Source: JAGWAJ01 sp026707615 (GTDB lineage Bacteria > Acidobacteriota > Vicinamibacteria > Vicinamibacterales > UBA8438). Taken from it: a DNA stretch of 64,000 bases. The translations under genes were made by a program, and so were the position numbers. Of the stretch, positions 42,173-50,800 are shown in pieces; position 1 is the first letter of the stretch, and every line of letters starts with the position of its first letter. The notes beneath the pieces are model-generated. The model was not told the DNA's origin. It worked only from the letters and a program-made list of their open reading frames with translations, and searched no databases. The stretch is taken from the NCBI GenBank assembly GCA_965207595.1, contig CBDBMW010000012.1, positions 2,434,997 to 2,498,996 on the forward strand, read 5' to 3'.

Positions 42173-43027
42173 TTGCGCCCTGGGCTGTCCCGCCGCCTCG
42201 CGATCGGGTCCTGTGCGGTGGCCTGCGCCTGGCTGGCGGCGGGTTGCGCCGCGACCCGGCCGGCCATCGAGCTTCCGCGGGGGGACGGCACGCCGTACCC
42301 CCGTCATGCCGACGCCCTGGCCGAGGCCGTGAGCGCCTGCCGCGGCGTGCGCACGATGGAGTTCCTCCTCGCTCTGCGCGGAAGCAGGGGGGAGACGAGC
42401 CTGCGGGGCCGCGTGCGCGGAGCGGTGGCGCGGCCGGGTTCGTTGCGCCTGGAGGGGCTCGCGCCGTTCGGGGCTCCCCGCTTCGTCCTGGCCGCGGCTC
42501 CCGAGGCCGCCACGCTCCTTCTGCCCCGCACACGGCAGGTGGTGCGCGACGCGCATCCGCGCGAGATGCTGTACGCGCTGGCCGGCCTCCCTCTCGCCCC
42601 CGACGATCTGCGGGCGGTCCTGACGGGCTGCGTGGTGCCCGAACCTCGCTCCACCGCGGGGCGCGCGTACGGGGACGACTGGATCGCCGTCGACCTCGCC
42701 GGCGGCGCGACCGCGTTTCTCCGGCCGATCGACGGTGGGCTGACCGTGGTCGCCGGCACCCGGGGCCCGCTGACCGTGGCGTACGAGGGGCACGTGCGAG
42801 GGCTACCGCGTCGCGTGCGGGTCCTCGTGGAGGGGGCGGGCGTGTCGGCGGGCGCCGACCTGACCGCCGATCTGTCGCAGGTGAGCATCAACACGACGCT
42901 CCATCCCGAGGTCTTCGCCGTGACCGTGGGCGCGAACTTCCAGGCGGTCGCGCTCGAGGAGCTGACGGGCGGCACGCCGCTGCGGGATCCCGCGGGGCCG
43001 TCCGATCCCGCCCGGTCCACCCCCTGA
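42173..43027 (+). CDS. LolB/DUF4292-like outer-membrane lipoprotein
   Basis: A 284-residue protein. The signal ACAWLAAGC carries a lipobox with the lipidated Cys near residue 25. The rest alternates strands: MEFLLALRGSRGETSLRGRV, GSLRLEGLAPFGAPRFVLAA, APEAATLLLPRTRQVV. This fits the open beta-barrel LolA/LolB/DUF4292 fold, which binds lipoprotein acyl chains. Position between the TPR gene and ispE equals lolB in gammaproteobacteria, so I infer the same role. Sequence identity to LolB is not evident by eye. The start TTG 42173 is the best available; CTG 42182 is an alternative. Confidence 0.65.
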   Translation: MRPGLSRRLAIGSCAVACAWLAAGCAATRPAIELPRGDGTPYPRHADALAEAVSACRGVRTMEFLLALRGSRGETSLRGRVRGAVARPGSLRLEGLAPFGAPRFVLAAAPEAATLLLPRTRQVVRDAHPREMLYALAGLPLAPDDLRAVLTGCVVPEPRSTAGRAYGDDWIAVDLAGGATAFLRPIDGGLTVVAGTRGPLTVAYEGHVRGLPRRVRVLVEGAGVSAGADLTADLSQVSINTTLHPEVFAVTVGANFQAVALEELTGGTPLRDPAGPSDPARSTP

Positions 43028-43039
43028 GCCGCTCTTCGC

Positions 43040-44008
43040 ATGGCGCCCACACTCCGCCGGGCAGGCGCGGCATCCCTGGTCCGCATCGGCGCGCCGGCAA
43101 AGGTCAATCTCGACCTTCGCGTGCTGCATCGCCGGCCGGACGGCTACCACGAGGTGCGCACGCTCCTGCAGTCGATCGCGCTCGAGGACACGGTGTCGAT
43201 CCGCCCCCGGCCCGGACCGCTGACGGTCCGCAGCCGGATGCCCACGCTGCCGCGCGACGCTGCGAATCTGGTGTGGCAGGCGGCGGCGCGACTCTGGTCG
43301 GCCCTCGGTCGCCGGGGGGATCCGAGCGGGGCGGCCATCTCGTTGCGCAAGGCGATACCGGCGGCGGCGGGCCTCGGCGGGGCGAGCAGCGACGCCGCCG
43401 CCGCCCTGCGCGGGCTGGGGGCCGTCTGGGGGGACGATGCCGGGGGGCCGCGGTTGGCCGAGGTGGCCGCGGCGGTCGGGTCGGACGTTCCCTTCTTCCT
43501 GCGGGGCGGGACCGTCGCCGCGTCGGGGCGCGGCGAGCGACTGCGCGCCGTACGGCCTCTCGACCCGCACTGGGTCGTGCTGGCGGTGCCGCGCCTCGGC
43601 GTGTCGACTCCGAGCGCGTACGGCTGGTGGGACGAGGCGGCCGGTGCCGGCTCCCCCGGCTCCGCCGGCCGTCGCCCGCCCCGCTGGCGCGCCAATCTCT
43701 CCCTCCTCCGGAACGACCTGGAGCCCGTGGTCGTGCGAAGGCGCCCGGAGATCGGAGTGCTGGTCGCGAGGCTGCGCGCGGCGGGGGCCGCCCATGCCGC
43801 CATGTCCGGCAGCGGCTCCGCGGTGTTCGGGCTCTTCCGTGCCCGCGACGCTGCGCTGGCGGCGCGAGCCGCGGTGCGGGGGGGCGACTGGAGCACCCGA
43901 CTCACCCGCACCATCGGGCCGCAGGAGTTCGCCCGGCGCGCGCGGCTCGCGGTCGGGGGGACTGGTGCAGGCCGGCGGGGCCTTGCGGGGGGCGGGGACA
44001 TCGACTAA
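43040..44008 (+). CDS. ispE: 4-diphosphocytidyl-2-C-methyl-D-erythritol kinase
   Basis: A 322-residue GHMP kinase of the MEP isoprenoid pathway. APAKVNLDLRVLHRRPDGYHE opens the fold. The ATP loop is IPAAAGLGGASSDAAAALRG, the active-site Asp lies in VGSDVPFFL, and the closing motif is AAMSGSGSAVFGLF. Length is slightly above average because of a Gly/Arg-rich tail. IspD and IspF of the same pathway are fused in another gene of this window (52977). tRNA-Gln and prs follow. Confidence 0.95.
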   Translation: MAPTLRRAGAASLVRIGAPAKVNLDLRVLHRRPDGYHEVRTLLQSIALEDTVSIRPRPGPLTVRSRMPTLPRDAANLVWQAAARLWSALGRRGDPSGAAISLRKAIPAAAGLGGASSDAAAALRGLGAVWGDDAGGPRLAEVAAAVGSDVPFFLRGGTVAASGRGERLRAVRPLDPHWVVLAVPRLGVSTPSAYGWWDEAAGAGSPGSAGRRPPRWRANLSLLRNDLEPVVVRRRPEIGVLVARLRAAGAAHAAMSGSGSAVFGLFRARDAALAARAAVRGGDWSTRLTRTIGPQEFARRARLAVGGTGAGRRGLAGGGDID

Positions 44009-44086
44009 TATCACCGATTGCGCTGAGGCCGGCGACGCGTGACTGGGCACGGCCCCCGCGTAGCCGCGGATGCCCCGGGGTGCAGA

Positions 44087-44161
44087 TGGGGCGTGGCCAA
44101 GCGGTAAGGCGCCGGACTTTGGATCCGGTATTCGAAGGTTCGAATCCTTCCGCCCCAGCCA
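44087..44161 (+). tRNA. tRNA-Gln (anticodon TTG)
   Basis: Acceptor TGGGGCG pairs with CGCCCCA. The anticodon stem CCGGA/TCCGG holds the loop CTTTGGA (anticodon TTG). The T arm contains GGTTCGAATCC, and CCA is encoded. Its place between ispE and prs matches gammaproteobacterial gene order. The following 210 bases up to prs show no gene. Confidence 0.96.
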
Positions 44162-44371
44162 ACCGCCCCCGGCCGTTCCGAACGGGCCTCGATCGACCCC
44201 GAGAGCGCCGGGCGGACTTGCCGCCGGGCGCGGGCTCGCGCGCGAGCGGGGATCGGGATCCGGTGGGGGCCGCCGCAAGTCGCTCCACCGCAGGGAATGC
44301 GCCGCCGATCGCGGTCGCGGGGGTGGGCCCCGCGGCCGGGAGGCGCGGCAACGCGCGTCGAATGAGGGATC

Positions 44372-45325
<954 letters not shown>

Positions 45326-45352
45326 CGGCGGGCCGAGGCAGGGGAACACGCG

Positions 45353-46003
45353 ATGGAAGCGAGACTGGCGGCGGAATCCCGGGAGGCGCAGGGAAAGAAC
45401 CACGCGCGGCGCCTGCGCCGCGCCGGCCGGGTGCCGGCCGTCATCTACGGCGGCGATACGCGCGACGGACGACCGGTCGCCGTCGACCCGAAGGAGTTGA
45501 TGCGCATCCTGCACTCGGAATCGGGCGTCAACACGCTGATCCAGCTGGCCCTCGACGGCGGAGACGCCGATCGGGTGCTCGTGAAGGAGTTCCAGCTCGA
45601 TCCCATCAGCAGCGACCTGCTGCACGTCGACTTCTACCGCCTGGCCATGGACAAGGCCCTCACGGTGACGGTGCCCGTGAGCCTCAGCGGCGAGGCGGTC
45701 GGCGTCAAGCAGCAGGGCGGCCTGGTCGACTTCGTGACCCGCGAGGTGCAGGTGGAGTGCATGCCGTCGGAGATTCCCGAGCACATCGAGGTCGACGTCA
45801 CCGAGCTGCGGGTCGGCGACGGAGTCCGCTTGCGCGATCGGGTCGAGGGGGTGGCGTGGAAGCCGGTGAGCGACCCCGACACGCTGTTGGTGCACGTGCT
45901 GCCGCCGAAGGTCGACGAGTCCGAGGCCGAGGAGGGCGAGGCGGAGGCCGCCGCGGGTGAAGCGGAGGACCAGGCCGCGCCCGGCGACGACGCGGAGGGC
46001 TAG
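45353..46003 (+). CDS. rplY: Ribosomal protein bL25 (CTC/TL5 form)
   Basis: A 216-residue protein binding 5S rRNA. The N-terminal L25 domain shows NHARRLRRAGRVPAVIYGGD. The C-terminal TL5/CTC domain shows SLSGEAVGVKQQGGLVDFVT and EVDVTELRVGDGVRLRDRV. The last 35 residues are an acidic Ala/Glu tail. GGGG upstream of ATG 45353 is a fair ribosome-binding site. Its TAG stop is the first codon-sized word of a repeat copy (TAGGAGTCTGCG). Confidence 0.96.
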   Translation: MEARLAAESREAQGKNHARRLRRAGRVPAVIYGGDTRDGRPVAVDPKELMRILHSESGVNTLIQLALDGGDADRVLVKEFQLDPISSDLLHVDFYRLAMDKALTVTVPVSLSGEAVGVKQQGGLVDFVTREVQVECMPSEIPEHIEVDVTELRVGDGVRLRDRVEGVAWKPVSDPDTLLVHVLPPKVDESEAEEGEAEAAAGEAEDQAAPGDDAEG

Positions 46004-46074
46004 GAGTCTGCGTCGCAGAACCGGCGACGGAGTCTCTCTGGCACGCAGACTCCCAACGCGACCGCAAGGTCGCG
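46001..46074. repeat. Dispersed structured repeat, A+B copy with a covarying stem
   Basis: GGAGTCTGCG (46003-46012) pairs with CGCAGACTCC (46044-46053). The B hairpin is CGCGACC (46057-46063), gcaa, GGTCGCG (46068-46074). Compared with CGCGCCC-gcaa-GGGCGCG elsewhere, one C-G pair is replaced by A-T on both sides. This supports selection on the stem. It occupies the rplY-pth gap. Confidence 0.85.
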
Positions 46075-46096
46075 CGGCGGCGTCCCGAGAGGCCGC

Positions 46097-46699
46097 GTGA
46101 AGCTGATCGTCGGCCTCGGCAATCCCGGGGCCAGGTACCGCGGCACGCGGCACAACGTCGGATTCGACGTCGTCGACGAGCTCGCCCGCCGGCGCGGGCT
46201 GGACTTCGAGGGCAGTCCGACCGATGCCCTCATGGCGCGCGAACGAGGGCCGAACGCGGAGGTGATGCTCGCCAAGCCGCTCACCTACATGAACCGGAGC
46301 GGCGGTGCGGTTGCCGCGTTGAGGCACTACTACCGCATCGAGCCCGGCGAGTTGCTGGTGGTGGCCGACGACGTGAATCTGCCGCTCGGGCGGCTGCGGG
46401 CGCGCCGCCGCGGTTCCGACGGGGGGCACAACGGGTTCGCGTCGATCATCGAGGCGCTCGGCACCGATGCCTTCCCGCGGTTGCGGGTGGGCGTCGGCCG
46501 CGGCCGCGCCGAGCGGCGGCTCGCGAGCCACGTGCTGGCGCGCTTCGATGCGCCGGAGCAGGAGGAGGCGGCGATCGCGGTGGAGCGCGCCGCCGACGCG
46601 GTCGAGGCATTCGTGGGAGACGGGATCGATGCGGTGATGAACCGCTTCAACCGGAAGCCCGAGGGAACCCCTGAGGCGGACGGAGCAGAAGCGGACTGA
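46097..46699 (+). CDS. pth: Peptidyl-tRNA hydrolase
   Basis: A 200-residue enzyme recycling peptidyl-tRNA. GLGNPGARYRGTRHNVGFDV carries the catalytic His19. LTYMNRSGGAVAAL, VVADDVNLPLGRLRARRRGS and DGGHNGFASIIEAL hold the substrate-binding Asn and Asp. The start is GTG 46097, placed just after the repeat element. The C-terminal tail is acidic. Confidence 0.96.
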   Translation: MKLIVGLGNPGARYRGTRHNVGFDVVDELARRRGLDFEGSPTDALMARERGPNAEVMLAKPLTYMNRSGGAVAALRHYYRIEPGELLVVADDVNLPLGRLRARRRGSDGGHNGFASIIEALGTDAFPRLRVGVGRGRAERRLASHVLARFDAPEQEEAAIAVERAADAVEAFVGDGIDAVMNRFNRKPEGTPEADGAEAD

Positions 46700-46750
46700 G
46701 CACTCCTTGCCACGGCAGCGCCGATGGCCGTCGAGTCCGAAGGGAGAGCA

Positions 46751-47407
46751 ATGAGCGAAACACGTCAGTACGAGCTCGTGTATGTCGTCAGTCCGGAGAC
46801 GGACGAGGAAGGCGTGGCGGGCCTCCACACGCAGATCGCGGAGATCGTCGACAAGCTGGGAGGCCGGATCGACAAGACCGACAACTGGGGGCGCCGGCAA
46901 CTGGCGTACGAGATCGACCGTCACCGCGAGGGTACCTACGTTCTCGAGCTGATCAGCGGCCCCGGCGGGATCGTGAGCGAGATCGACCGCCGGCTGCGCG
47001 TCAGCGACAACGTGCTGCGGCACCTCGTCGTGCGGGTCGACGAGGATCTGCGCAAGGCCCAGCGCGCGCGGGAGCGGCGCCAGTCGAGGGCGCAGCGGCG
47101 GCGCGCGGCCAAGGGGCAACCGCCCGCGGGCCCGCCGCGGGACGAGGCCCCCGCGGCCGCTCCGACCGCGGCCGCCGAGGAGGGAGCGGGGATGGGAGAC
47201 GCCGCCGCAGAGCCGGCCGCGGAGGCGACGGTCGCGGCGGGGACGGGCGCCGCGCCTGACGCGGCGGCGACCCAGGCCGGGACGGGCGGCGAGGCGCCCG
47301 CGGGCGAGGCCGCCGCAGAGCCCGAAGCGACGGCGGTGCCCGCGGCTGAGGCGCAACCAGCGGCGGAGGCGAAGCCCGAGGCGGCGAAGTCGGAGGTGGA
47401 GTCATGA
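46751..47407 (+). CDS. rpsF: Ribosomal protein bS6 with a long Ala/Glu-rich tail
   Basis: A 218-residue protein. The S6 fold covers residues 1-95: YELVYVVSPETDEEGVAGLH, KTDNWGRRQLAYEIDRHREG and VLRHLVVRVDEDL. A basic stretch follows (RRQSRAQRRRAAKG). Residues 122-218 then form a low-complexity Ala/Glu/Pro/Gly tail, roughly doubling the usual length. GGGAG before ATG 46751 fixes the start. rpsR overlaps by four bases. E. coli S6 also carries a C-terminal Glu tail, but a far shorter one. Confidence 0.93.
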   Translation: MSETRQYELVYVVSPETDEEGVAGLHTQIAEIVDKLGGRIDKTDNWGRRQLAYEIDRHREGTYVLELISGPGGIVSEIDRRLRVSDNVLRHLVVRVDEDLRKAQRARERRQSRAQRRRAAKGQPPAGPPRDEAPAAAPTAAAEEGAGMGDAAAEPAAEATVAAGTGAAPDAAATQAGTGGEAPAGEAAAEPEATAVPAAEAQPAAEAKPEAAKSEVES

Positions 47408-47673
47408 GCGAGGATCGCGGGGGCCGCCGCGGAGGACGGGGCGGCGGGTTTCGGCGCGGCGGGTTTCGGCGTCGCAAGGTCTGCCGATTCTGCGTCGACA
47501 AGGTCGACTACATCGACTACAAGGACGTGCGGGTGATGATGATGGCCATTCCCGAGCGCGGCAAGATCCAGCCGCGGCGCATCTCCGGGACCTGCGCCAA
47601 GCACCAGCGCAAGCTGACGACGGCGGTCAAGCGGGCGCGGCAGCTCGCGCTCATTCCGTACGTCACCGACTGA
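47404..47673 (+). CDS. rpsR: Ribosomal protein bS18
   Basis: An 89-residue protein. An Arg/Gly-rich N-terminus leads into RRKVCRFCVDKVDYIDYKDV. It closes with RRISGTCAKHQRKLTTAVKR and ARQLALIPYV. CRFC plus the later Cys and His (CAKH) form the zinc-binding variant of S18. It binds with S6 to the 30S platform. The start overlaps the rpsF stop (ATGA). Confidence 0.97.
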   Translation: MSEDRGGRRGGRGGGFRRGGFRRRKVCRFCVDKVDYIDYKDVRVMMMAIPERGKIQPRRISGTCAKHQRKLTTAVKRARQLALIPYVTD

Positions 47674-47690
47674 ACGGGGGATCGAAGGCC

Positions 47691-48230
47691 ATGATGGAGA
47701 TCATCCTCCGGGAACCAATCGACAATCTGGGCGGTCGCGGCGACGTCGTGGAGGTGGCCAACGGCTACGCGCGCAACTACCTGTTGCCGCGCAAGCTGGC
47801 TCTGCCGGTCACCGAGGCCAATCGGCGCAAGGTGGAACGCGAGCGGGTCGCGGCCGAAGCCCGGGAGGCGGTGGAGCGGAAGGACGCGCACAGCGTCGCG
47901 GCCCGGATCGCCGCCGCCGAGTGCGTCATCGCCCGCCGCGTCGGCGGCACCGGGACGCTGTACGGATCGGTCACCTCGGCCGACATCGCGGAGTCCCTGG
48001 AAGGGCAGCAGCTCATCGTCGACAAGCGCCGGATCGTGCTCACCGAGCCCATCAAGGAACTGGGCGAGTTCGTGGTGCCGGTGAAGCTCCACCGGGACGT
48101 GAGCGCGGATCTGAAGGTCACCGTGGTGCGGGAGGGCGGGGAAGGCGCGGCTCCCGCCGCGACGGACGCCGAGACCGGGTCCGGAGACGAAGCCGACTCC
48201 GAGACCGATTCCGAGACCGATTCCGAGTAG
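47691..48230 (+). CDS. rplI: Ribosomal protein bL9
   Basis: A 179-residue protein. The N-terminal rRNA-binding domain shows IILREPIDNLGGRGDVVEVA and NGYARNYLLPRKLAL. A long connecting helix and the C-terminal domain (GGTGTLYGSVTSADIAESL) follow. The end, DSETDSETDSE, is an added acidic repeat tail. Two ATGs are in tandem, and I use the first. Its TAG stop begins a repeat copy (TAGGAATCCGCGCCG). Confidence 0.95.
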   Translation: MMEIILREPIDNLGGRGDVVEVANGYARNYLLPRKLALPVTEANRRKVERERVAAEAREAVERKDAHSVAARIAAAECVIARRVGGTGTLYGSVTSADIAESLEGQQLIVDKRRIVLTEPIKELGEFVVPVKLHRDVSADLKVTVVREGGEGAAPAATDAETGSGDEADSETDSETDSE

Positions 48231-48256
48231 GAATCCGCGCCGTGGAACGGCGCTGT
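48228..48256. repeat. Dispersed structured repeat, short A copy
   Basis: TAGGAATCC, then GCGCCG (48237-48242), loop tggaa, CGGCGC (48248-48253). The outer GACTCCT arm is lost. It fills the rplI-dnaB gap and supplies the rplI stop codon. Confidence 0.6.
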
Positions 48257-48272
48257 CCCGCCCGAGCACGCG

Positions 48273-49622
48273 ATGGCCGGCTCTCAATCCGGGGTCGAGG
48301 AGCGACCGCTCCCGCACAACCTCGAGGCGGAGCGGTGCGTGCTCGGGGCCATCCTGATCCACAACGACGCCTTCAACGTCGCGGCGGAGCTCGTCGACGC
48401 CGACGACTTCTACCGGCACGCGCACCAGCGCGTGTTCGACACCATGGTCGGCCTCAACGAGCGGGGCCAGGCCATCGACTTCGTCACCGTCAAGGACGAG
48501 CTGGGCCGGGCCGGAGCGCTCGACGACGTCGGAGGGCCGGCCTACATCGCGGCCCTGGCCGACGGCGTCCCGCGCTCGACCAACGTCGACCACTACGCCC
48601 GCATCGTCAAGGAGAACGCGACCCTTCGCAGCCTGATCCACTCCGCGAACCGCATCGTCACCACCGCCTATCGGGCCGAGCAGGATGCGGAATCGGTGCT
48701 CGACGAAGCCGAGCGGGAGATCTTCTCGATCGCCGAGGACCGTGTCCACGCCGGCTTCGTTCCGTTGAGCGCGCTGGTCGACGACGGCGCCGCCGCGATC
48801 GAGCGACTGCAGGCGCACAAGGGCCTCGTCACGGGCGTGCCGACCGGCTTCGATGACATCGACACCCTGACCGCGGGCCTGCAGCCGGCGGATCTCGTCA
48901 TCGTCGCGGCGCGGCCGTCGATGGGCAAGACCGCCTTCGTGCTCAACGTCGCGCAGCACGTGGGCACCAGGACCGACAAGACGGTCGGCTTCTTCAGCCT
49001 CGAGATGGCCAAGGAGCAGTTGTTCCTGCGCCTGCTGACGGCCGAGGCGCAGGTCGACTCGCACCGGCTGCGCACCGGACGCCTGAGCAGCGGCGAGTTC
49101 GAGCGCCTGGCGGAGGCCATGGACCGGCTGCACGATGCGCGGGTGCACATCGACGACACGGCGGGGATCGGCGTGCTCGAGATGCGGGCCAAGTCCCGCC
49201 GCCTCCAGGCCGAGCACGGTCTCGACCTGATCATCATCGACTACATCCAGTTGATGCAGGGCCGCGGCCGCTTCGAGAACCGCACGCAGGAGCTGGCGTC
49301 GATATCGCGGGCCCTGAAGGGTCTGGCCAAGGAGCTCGGCGTTCCGGTCGTGGCGCTCTCCCAGCTCAGCCGCGCGCCCGAGTCCCGCGCGGATCGCCGG
49401 CCGCAGCTGGCGGACCTCCGGGAATCGGGCGCGCTGGAGCAGGACGCGGACGTCGTCATGTTCATCTTCCGCGAGGAGATGTACGACGAGAAGCCCGAGA
49501 ACGAGGGCGTCGCGGAGATCATCATCGGCAAGCAGCGGAACGGGCCGACGGGAACCGTGCGCCTGGCCTTCCTCAAGCAGCAGACCCGGTTCGGCCTGCT
49601 GGCCCCCGACGACCCGCCGTAG
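48273..49622 (+). CDS. dnaB: Replicative DNA helicase
   Basis: A 449-residue hexameric 5'-3' helicase. The N-terminal primase-binding domain starts RPLPHNLEAERCVLGAILIH. The RecA-type core carries Walker A ARPSMGKT (213-220), Walker B LIIIDYIQLM, SISRALKGLAKELGVPVVAL and the arginine-finger/DNA-binding ending SGALEQDADVVMFIFREE. No intein. It follows rpsF-rpsR-rplI, the common order. Confidence 0.98.
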   Translation: MAGSQSGVEERPLPHNLEAERCVLGAILIHNDAFNVAAELVDADDFYRHAHQRVFDTMVGLNERGQAIDFVTVKDELGRAGALDDVGGPAYIAALADGVPRSTNVDHYARIVKENATLRSLIHSANRIVTTAYRAEQDAESVLDEAEREIFSIAEDRVHAGFVPLSALVDDGAAAIERLQAHKGLVTGVPTGFDDIDTLTAGLQPADLVIVAARPSMGKTAFVLNVAQHVGTRTDKTVGFFSLEMAKEQLFLRLLTAEAQVDSHRLRTGRLSSGEFERLAEAMDRLHDARVHIDDTAGIGVLEMRAKSRRLQAEHGLDLIIIDYIQLMQGRGRFENRTQELASISRALKGLAKELGVPVVALSQLSRAPESRADRRPQLADLRESGALEQDADVVMFIFREEMYDEKPENEGVAEIIIGKQRNGPTGTVRLAFLKQQTRFGLLAPDDPP

Positions 49623-49640
49623 GGCGGCGGCGCTCCGACC

Positions 49641-50780
49641 GTGGTACGTCCCACGCACGCCGTCGTCGACCTCGCGCGACTGGTGGCCAACTATCGCGCC
49701 ATCCGGGAGTACCTGGCCGCGGCATCCGCGCCGCCGCCGCGCATCATCGCCGTCATCAAGGCCAACGCGTACGGTCACGGCGCGGTCGCGGTGGCCCGGG
49801 CCCTGGAGGCGGCCGAGGCGGAGGGCGGCGTCCCGACCCTCGCCTGCGCCGACATCGAGGAGGGCATCGAGCTTCGCGAGGCGGGCATCCGGGCCCCCAT
49901 CCTCGTGTTCGGAGCGCTCAGCGTGAGCGACCTGGACGGGGTGTTCCGGCACCGGTTGACGCCGACCGTCTCGTCGCCCTCGGCCGCGCGCCGGCTCCGG
50001 GCCGAGGCGGCGGCGCGCGGATGCCGCCTCGGGGTGCACGTCAAGGTCGACACGGGGATGAACCGGTTCGGGTTCCGCCACGACAACTTGCGGAGGACCA
50101 TGCCGGCGCTCGGGGCGGGCGACGACGGACCGCTGCGGGTCGAGGCGGTCTACACCCACTTCGCAACCGCGGAGAGCGCCGATCATCCGCTGTTCGAGCG
50201 GCAGCGCGGGTGCTTCGAGCACGTGCGGGCCGCCATGCGGGAGCTCGGCCTGCGGGGGGCCTGGTGCCACGCCGCGAACAGCGCCGCGCTGCTTCGCGAC
50301 CGGCGGACGTGGTACGACGCGGTCCGACCGGGACTGCTGCTCTACGGCGTCGTGCCCCCGCCGATGGAAGCGCACGTCCCCGTCCGCCCGGTGTTGTCGC
50401 TGCACAGCCGGGTCGTGGCCGTCAAGGGCATGCGCCCCGGGGAGACGGCCGGCTACGGCGCCCGCTTCGCCGCGCCGCGGGCGATGCGCGCGGCCGTCGT
50501 CCCCGCCGGCTACGCCGACGGGCTCGATCTGCGCCTGGCCGGTGCGGCCAGCGTGCTGGTGCGTGGCCGGCGCGCGCCGGTCATTGCCGTCTCGATGGAC
50601 TCGACGACCATCGACGTGACCGACTGCGACGTGAGCCCGGGCGACCCGGTCGTGATCGTCGGAGAGCAGGACGGGGACTCCATCGACGCGCGCGAGCTCG
50701 CACGGGCCATCGGGACGGTGCCGCACGAGATCCTCTGCCGGATGGGGGCCCGGATTGCCCGCGTCCACCAGGGTCTATAA
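49641..50780 (+). CDS. alr: Alanine racemase
   Basis: A 379-residue PLP enzyme giving D-alanine for peptidoglycan. The PLP Lys sits in IAVIKANAYGHGA. VDTGMNRFGFR, VYTHFATAES and NSAALL follow along the barrel. The C-terminal domain supplies the catalytic Tyr in AGYGARFAAP and the motif GYADGLDL. The start is GTG 49641, 18 bases after dnaB, a pairing seen in many bacteria. Confidence 0.96.
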   Translation: MVRPTHAVVDLARLVANYRAIREYLAAASAPPPRIIAVIKANAYGHGAVAVARALEAAEAEGGVPTLACADIEEGIELREAGIRAPILVFGALSVSDLDGVFRHRLTPTVSSPSAARRLRAEAAARGCRLGVHVKVDTGMNRFGFRHDNLRRTMPALGAGDDGPLRVEAVYTHFATAESADHPLFERQRGCFEHVRAAMRELGLRGAWCHAANSAALLRDRRTWYDAVRPGLLLYGVVPPPMEAHVPVRPVLSLHSRVVAVKGMRPGETAGYGARFAAPRAMRAAVVPAGYADGLDLRLAGAASVLVRGRRAPVIAVSMDSTTIDVTDCDVSPGDPVVIVGEQDGDSIDARELARAIGTVPHEILCRMGARIARVHQGL

Positions 50781-50781
50781 T
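50776..50781 (+). promoter_or_regulatory. Candidate -10 box (TATAAT) for radA
   Basis: A perfect TATAAT overlapping the alr stop codon, 20 bases before the radA ATG. A weak -35 (ATTGCC, 50754-50759) lies 16 bases upstream. It may give radA a promoter separate from dnaB-alr. Confidence 0.35.
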
Positions 50782-50800
50782 TCTCGGCCCCCGCCTGATC

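Noticed and set aside
47517..50768. Minus-strand open frame of over 1000 codons
   Set aside because: It is antisense to rpsR, rplI, dnaB and alr and lacks any motif.
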